Translations under genes and position numbers: made by a program
Notes under the pieces: generated by a model
Databases searched by the model: none
Seen by the model: only the letters and a program-made list of their open reading frames with translations
What the model was told of the DNA's origin: nothing
NCBI GenBank assembly: GCA_004293285.1
Contig: RDYF01000017.1
Coordinates: forward strand, 1-45,214
Direction of reading: 5' to 3'
From: Verrucomicrobiota bacterium
GTDB taxonomy: Bacteria > Verrucomicrobiota > Verrucomicrobiia > Verrucomicrobiales > Akkermansiaceae
Length of the DNA: 45,214 nucleotides
Part shown: positions 41,652-45,214 of the stretch, piece by piece
Layout of the letters: each line of letters opens with the position of its first letter
Numbering within the stretch: position 1 is the first letter of the stretch

Positions 41652-44354
41652 TCAAATAGTTTGATCGTTAGGCTGCATTTCCGCACAGAGCATCGCCAGT
41701 TTCTCCCGACGCTCCCGTACCAATCGCACAACCAAGGCGGTCCAGCCGGTTTGATGCGATGCACCCAGCCCTTCGCCAGTTTCGCCGTGGAAGTACTCGT
41801 GGAAAAGCAGCAGATTTTGCCAATGCGGGACGTCGCTGTAACGCGGGGCTTCGCCGAAACACGGACGATAGCCTTTTTCGTTTGGCACGAATAGCGAGAT
41901 CAGTCGATCGCACAGATCCATCGCGACTTCGATCAAAGTCTTCTGCTGGCCGGAACCGGTCGGATACTCCACCAAAAACGAATCGCCGTAGAAGTAATGA
42001 TAGCGCTCCAGTGCCTCGATGATGAGGAAATTGGTCGGGAACCAAATCGGTCCTCGCCAGTTGGAATTGCCGCCAAACATGTCGGTGTTCGACTCCCCCG
42101 GGGTGTAGCGCACTTCATTTCGATTGCCGCCATGCTCAAACACGAAAGGTTGCGTTTCATGAATTTTGCTCATGGAGCGAATGCCAAAGGGGGAAAGGAA
42201 TTCGTCTTCGGAAAACATCCGCTCCAGTGTTTTGCGCAAACGTTCTTCTGTCGGCAAGGCCAAGAGGCAGCGACCGGGATTTTTGGCACCTTTGGCGCGT
42301 CGCACGCGAATGTATTTCAGCAGGTCGGGCCGATTGCTCAAAAACCAATCGAGTCGCTTGCGGAAGCCAGGCAGAGCATCGATGGTTTTTTGCTTGAGCA
42401 CCGTGACCGCGCAGAGCGGTAGCAGTCCGACAAGAGAACGAATGCGCAGGGGGATGGGTTGCTCGTGGTTGATGATGAGCTGGTCGTAGTAAAAGCCATC
42501 CGTTTCATCCCACAAGCCCGTGCCGCCGAGGCTATTGATGGCATCGGTGATGTTGACGTAGTGTTCGAAAAATTTCGACGCGATGTCCTCGTAAGCGGGA
42601 TTGTGCGTCGCGAGTTCGAGCGCCATGGAAAGCATCGAAAGGCAATAATAGGCCATCCATGCCGTGCCGTCCGCCTGATGCAGGTGCCCGCCGCCCGGGA
42701 GTGCGTGTGATCGATCGAAGACACCAATGTTATCCAGTCCGAGGAATCCGCCGCCGAAGACGTGTCGACCTTCGGTATCCTTGCGATTGACCCACCAGGT
42801 GAAGTTGATCAACAGTTTTTGAAAAGCCCGCTCCAAAAAGGTCACATCGCGCTGGCCTTTGGCATCGGCGATTTTATACACACGCCACACCGCCCCGGCG
42901 TGCACGGGCGGGTTGACGTCGGAAAAATTCCATTCGTAGGCCGGCAATTGCCCATTGGGATGCATGTACCACTCGCGCAATAGCAATAACAACTGATCCT
43001 TGGTGAAATCGGGATCAATGGTCGCGAAGGGAATCATGTGAAAGGCCGTATCCCATGCCGCAAACCACGGGTATTCCCATTTGTCGGGCATCGATAGGAT
43101 GTCGCGCGCGAAGAAATGTTTCCAGTCGGAATTCCGACCATTTAGTCGGCTTTGCGCCGCCGGCTTGCCGTTCGGGTCGCCGTGGAGCCAGTCATCGACC
43201 ACATAATGGTAAAATTGCTTGGTCCACAACAAACCCGCGTAGCCTTGTCGGCAAATCATCTGCTCCGCTTCAGGAATGTTGCTGGGAATCACAGCGGCGT
43301 AAAATTCATCGGCCTCAGCAATGCGTTGCGACAAGGTTTCTTCGAATCTTTCCAGACCGTGTACGCCGTTGTCCTCTTTTTCGGCATGGAGTCGACAGCA
43401 CACAGTCACCGAGCCTCCAGCAGGAACGACAAAGCGAAATAGGGCGGCCGACTTCGTTCCGCAGGGACTCGGGTTGACGGCGTCCTTTTTGCCGTCGATC
43501 ACATAGCGATGAAAGGCGTCTTTGACATAAGGCTCCGCATTGGTGCCGACGCCTAGCGCTTCGCGATTGGTGTCGTTTTCCGTAAACAACCATTCGGGCG
43601 CGCAAGCGCCTTGCGACGACTCCGCGTAAAAGCGATAGCTGCCGAGATTTTCGTGTTCGACTCGTAGATAGTTATTTTCCAACCGAATGGTTGGTTTTTT
43701 TATCGTCGCTTCCCTTTCATTGCCCCAGGCCCAGGTATTGCGGAACCACAGAGTGGGGAGCAGATCGACGGGAGCGGCTTCTGGACCATGATTGGTGATG
43801 GTCAATTTCCACAACATGTCTTCCGGCGAGCGTTTGGCAACCTCTTGTAGGACATCGAAGTAGCGACCTTGGTCAAAAGCGCCCATGTCGGCGATTTCCA
43901 GCTCTGGTCCTTCGCGACCGAGCTTTTGATTTTCGGTGATGAGTTCGGCGTAAGGGTAGCGTTGCTGCGGGTATTTGTAGAGTGCCTTGGTGTAAGAGTG
44001 CGTGGGGGTGGCATCGAGGTAGTAGTAGCATTCCTTGACGTCCTCGCCGTGATTGCCTTCATGACCGCCGAGCCCGAAGAGTCGTTCTTTGAGAATCGCG
44101 TCCCGGCCATTCCACAGCGCGGGAGAGAAGTTCAATTGCCCCTTGCGATTGCACCAACCTTGCAGACCATCTTCGCCCCAGCGATAGGCACGGAAGCGTG
44201 CTTGGTCGTGTGTGAAAGCCGACCAGCTATGCCCGTGGTCGGAATCATCTTCGCGCACGGTACCCCACTGACGTTCGCTCAAGTACGAGCCCCAACGTTT
44301 CCAGTTGGCTTTGCGTTCTCTGTCCTCGATCAGTCTTTGGTGCTCTGCTGTCAT
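41652..44354 (-). CDS. GH63-like (MGH1-type) glucosidase
   Basis: The product has 900 residues from the ATG at 44354 (MTAEHQRLIEDRERKANWKR). The N-terminal beta-sandwich domain (about 1-370) contains SYLSERQWGTVREDDSD, and the C-terminal (alpha/alpha)6 barrel (about 390-890) contains FAAWDTAFHMIPFA (near 434) and NWRGPIWFPTNFLI (near 766), the segments that carry the catalytic acids in GH63-type enzymes. It lacks a signal peptide and is therefore probably cytoplasmic, acting on alpha-glucosides or mannosyl/glucosyl-glycerate-type solutes. The frame continues to an ATG at 44519, but those 55 codons translate the repeat at 44401-44517, so the later start is chosen. Confidence 0.88.
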   Translation of the reverse strand: MTAEHQRLIEDRERKANWKRWGSYLSERQWGTVREDDSDHGHSWSAFTHDQARFRAYRWGEDGLQGWCNRKGQLNFSPALWNGRDAILKERLFGLGGHEGNHGEDVKECYYYLDATPTHSYTKALYKYPQQRYPYAELITENQKLGREGPELEIADMGAFDQGRYFDVLQEVAKRSPEDMLWKLTITNHGPEAAPVDLLPTLWFRNTWAWGNEREATIKKPTIRLENNYLRVEHENLGSYRFYAESSQGACAPEWLFTENDTNREALGVGTNAEPYVKDAFHRYVIDGKKDAVNPSPCGTKSAALFRFVVPAGGSVTVCCRLHAEKEDNGVHGLERFEETLSQRIAEADEFYAAVIPSNIPEAEQMICRQGYAGLLWTKQFYHYVVDDWLHGDPNGKPAAQSRLNGRNSDWKHFFARDILSMPDKWEYPWFAAWDTAFHMIPFATIDPDFTKDQLLLLLREWYMHPNGQLPAYEWNFSDVNPPVHAGAVWRVYKIADAKGQRDVTFLERAFQKLLINFTWWVNRKDTEGRHVFGGGFLGLDNIGVFDRSHALPGGGHLHQADGTAWMAYYCLSMLSMALELATHNPAYEDIASKFFEHYVNITDAINSLGGTGLWDETDGFYYDQLIINHEQPIPLRIRSLVGLLPLCAVTVLKQKTIDALPGFRKRLDWFLSNRPDLLKYIRVRRAKGAKNPGRCLLALPTEERLRKTLERMFSEDEFLSPFGIRSMSKIHETQPFVFEHGGNRNEVRYTPGESNTDMFGGNSNWRGPIWFPTNFLIIEALERYHYFYGDSFLVEYPTGSGQQKTLIEVAMDLCDRLISLFVPNEKGYRPCFGEAPRYSDVPHWQNLLLFHEYFHGETGEGLGASHQTGWTALVVRLVRERREKLAMLCAEMQPNDQTI

Positions 44355-44400
44355 CCGCAAGTCGATTAAGCAGTTTTCATGCACACTTGTCGAGGAATCT

Positions 44401-44517
44401 GGAGAAGGGATTTGCAATCCCTTTTGTTTTTGAAGGAGAATGTTGTTTTTGCGATGGAGTTTGTTAGGTGAATGGCCGTGTTCGAGCGAAAGCGCAGGAA
44501 TTACAAATTCCTGCTCC
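44401..44517. repeat. BIME-like element: two inverted REP hairpins (copy 1)
   Basis: REP-A (44401-44423) is GGAG followed by AAGGGATT-TGC-AATCCCTT, a perfect 8-bp stem with a 3-base loop. REP-B (44495-44517), read on the minus strand, is GGAG followed by CAGGAATT-TGT-AATTCCTG with the same geometry. The two are one REP family in inverted orientation, with base-paired changes in the stem. The roughly 70 bp between them is also repeated at 45088. REP-B overlaps the last codons and the stop (44501-44503) of the RAYT gene. Confidence 0.9.
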
Positions 44518-45070
44518 ATAGGGTGAAGCTACCCGAGGCTTGATGTTGGGGATTTTTGATGATGTAGTCTCTCGTCCATTGATACTCTCGTTGCCAGATC
44601 TTACCTTCCACTCCACGCAGTTTGTTGATTTCTCGTGCTGAGTGTCGCTTCCAGCTTTGCAGAATGGATTCCAGCCGATGCTCTTTGAAAGGTCGAACTA
44701 GAACATGCACGTGATTTGGCATTACAACGAAACTATCCAATTCATAGCGTTCTTGATGAAAGTGATGCATGGCTCCCGAGACACAATCGCGTAACGTCTT
44801 TGTTGCTAACAAGCATTCACCATGCGCATGATCTAACATGTCCTCAAATGGTAGTGTGAATTTTCGTTGATATTCACGCTTATGGAGATCACTCCAAGGC
44901 TTGGGATGACGATTTTCCCATAACTTCCGTTCGGCCAAAAGCTTTTTGACGATCGCAAGTGGCAAGGAATCTCTCAAGCGCCAAGTGACAAAAATCCATG
45001 TTTCGCCTTGTTGCCAATGAGGCAAATTACCACGGTGTCGATCAATTGTTTTGTAACGATCGAGAAACAT
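44501..45070 (-). CDS. REP-associated tyrosine transposase (RAYT, Y1/IS200-like), possibly shortened
   Basis: The product has 189 residues. TWIFVTWRL (24-32) is the first strand and SFVVMPNHVHVLVRP (113-127) holds the HUH metal-binding pair His120/His122. SILQSWKRHSAREINKLRG and KIWQREY are usual RAYT motifs. After WQREY the protein runs almost directly into DYIIKNPQHQ. Comparable RAYTs have some 12-20 residues in between, so an internal deletion is possible, and I cannot assign the catalytic Tyr. RAYTs cut and join single-stranded REP hairpins. The gene is flanked on both sides by a BIME copy, and its own end is formed by REP-B. Confidence 0.88.
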   Translation of the reverse strand: MFLDRYKTIDRHRGNLPHWQQGETWIFVTWRLRDSLPLAIVKKLLAERKLWENRHPKPWSDLHKREYQRKFTLPFEDMLDHAHGECLLATKTLRDCVSGAMHHFHQERYELDSFVVMPNHVHVLVRPFKEHRLESILQSWKRHSAREINKLRGVEGKIWQREYQWTRDYIIKNPQHQASGSFTLWSRNL

Positions 45071-45087
45071 TGTCTTAGTCTAACGTA

Positions 45088-45214
45088 AGGAGAAGGGATT
45101 TGCAATCCCTTTGGCTTTTGAAGGAGAACCTTGTTTTTGCGATGGAGCTTGTTGGGTGAATCACCGTGTTCGAGCGAAAGCACAGGAATTGAAAATTCGT
45201 CGTAAGGAGAAGGG
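45088..45214. repeat. BIME-like element (copy 2) and the beginning of a further unit
   Basis: 45088-45110 repeats REP-A exactly. The spacer up to 45182 matches the first copy with about ten changes. The distal REP-B is decayed: CAGGAATT-GAA-AATTCGTC at 45183-45201. GTAAGGAGAAGGG at 45202-45214 is the same sequence that starts copy 2 (45084), so another unit begins at 45206 and is cut by the window edge. The unit length is 118 bp. Confidence 0.88.

Noticed and set aside
44355..44519. N-terminal extension of the GH63-like protein from an ATG at 44519
   Set aside because: The added residues translate the BIME repeat, which also occurs at 45088 without that gene. The family-like sequence begins at the ATG at 44354.
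44974..45183. Small minus-strand frame before the RAYT gene with the peptide LEHGDSPNKLHRKN
   Set aside because: The same peptide arises from the other BIME copy; it is translation of a repeat.

Overview
The window looks like a chromosomal segment of a Gram-negative bacterium, most likely a member of the Verrucomicrobiota. This placement is an inference. It rests on the mix of genes: a PEP-CTERM-tagged subtilase, DUF1080 and GH28 secreted proteins, classical menaquinone genes, a BY-kinase/OPX/beta-barrel exopolysaccharide set, a RAYT transposase, and GC-rich repeats of the 'CACGAAGGC' kind between genes. Convincing Shine-Dalgarno sequences are rare, so several starts were chosen from homology and signal peptides, and the alternatives are noted.

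Layout. 1-2950 is accessory DNA. It holds the tail of an unknown gene, a MNT/AbiEii-type nucleotidyltransferase and a zeta-toxin-like P-loop protein, each bracketed by copies of one long intergenic repeat (three long copies plus a short relative at 6482). 2951-6419 carries kup (K+ uptake), a cupredoxin, rpmE2 (L31 type B) with its own promoter and terminator, and thiE. 6603-16002 is rich in TCA-cycle genes: an oversized isocitrate dehydrogenase with NAD-type coenzyme residues, and sucA-sucB under a recognisable promoter and terminator. A DUF1080 protein and a STAS/PP2C partner-switching pair lie between them. 16027-21296 has an ABC ATPase, tspO, alaS, a Nif3-like gene and a tRNA-Gly(TCC). 21335-27075 is an exopolysaccharide export cluster: a secreted protein of unknown function, an outer-membrane beta-barrel, a Wzz/BY tyrosine autokinase, a short OPX (Wza-like) protein and a PDZ protein. 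27167-36833 carries prc, a YggS-family gene, a GH28, a MoxR ATPase, an M20 peptidase, a monoheme cytochrome-like protein, dtd and an unusual membrane protein with an N-terminal helical domain and paired CxxC motifs. 36974-39297 is menD-menH. 39364-44354 is a DUF6941-like gene, a PEP-CTERM subtilase and a GH63-like glucosidase, all on the minus strand. 44401-45214 is a RAYT transposase with flanking REP/BIME elements.

How the genes fit together. IDH and the 2-oxoglutarate dehydrogenase E1/E2 supply consecutive TCA steps; no E3 gene is present here. MenD and MenH catalyse consecutive menaquinone steps. The barrel, OPX and Wzz-kinase proteins together form a plausible polymer secretion route, but no glycosyltransferase or Wzx/Wzy gene is in the window.

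The most interesting points are: (i) a RAYT whose flanking elements contain two inverted REP hairpins that share a GGAG foot and differ by compensatory base-pair changes; (ii) long repeats separating single toxin-like genes; (iii) an E2 subunit with no peripheral-subunit-binding domain; (iv) the roughly 750-residue, probably NAD-dependent IDH; (v) a subtilase with Glu at the position of the catalytic Asp.
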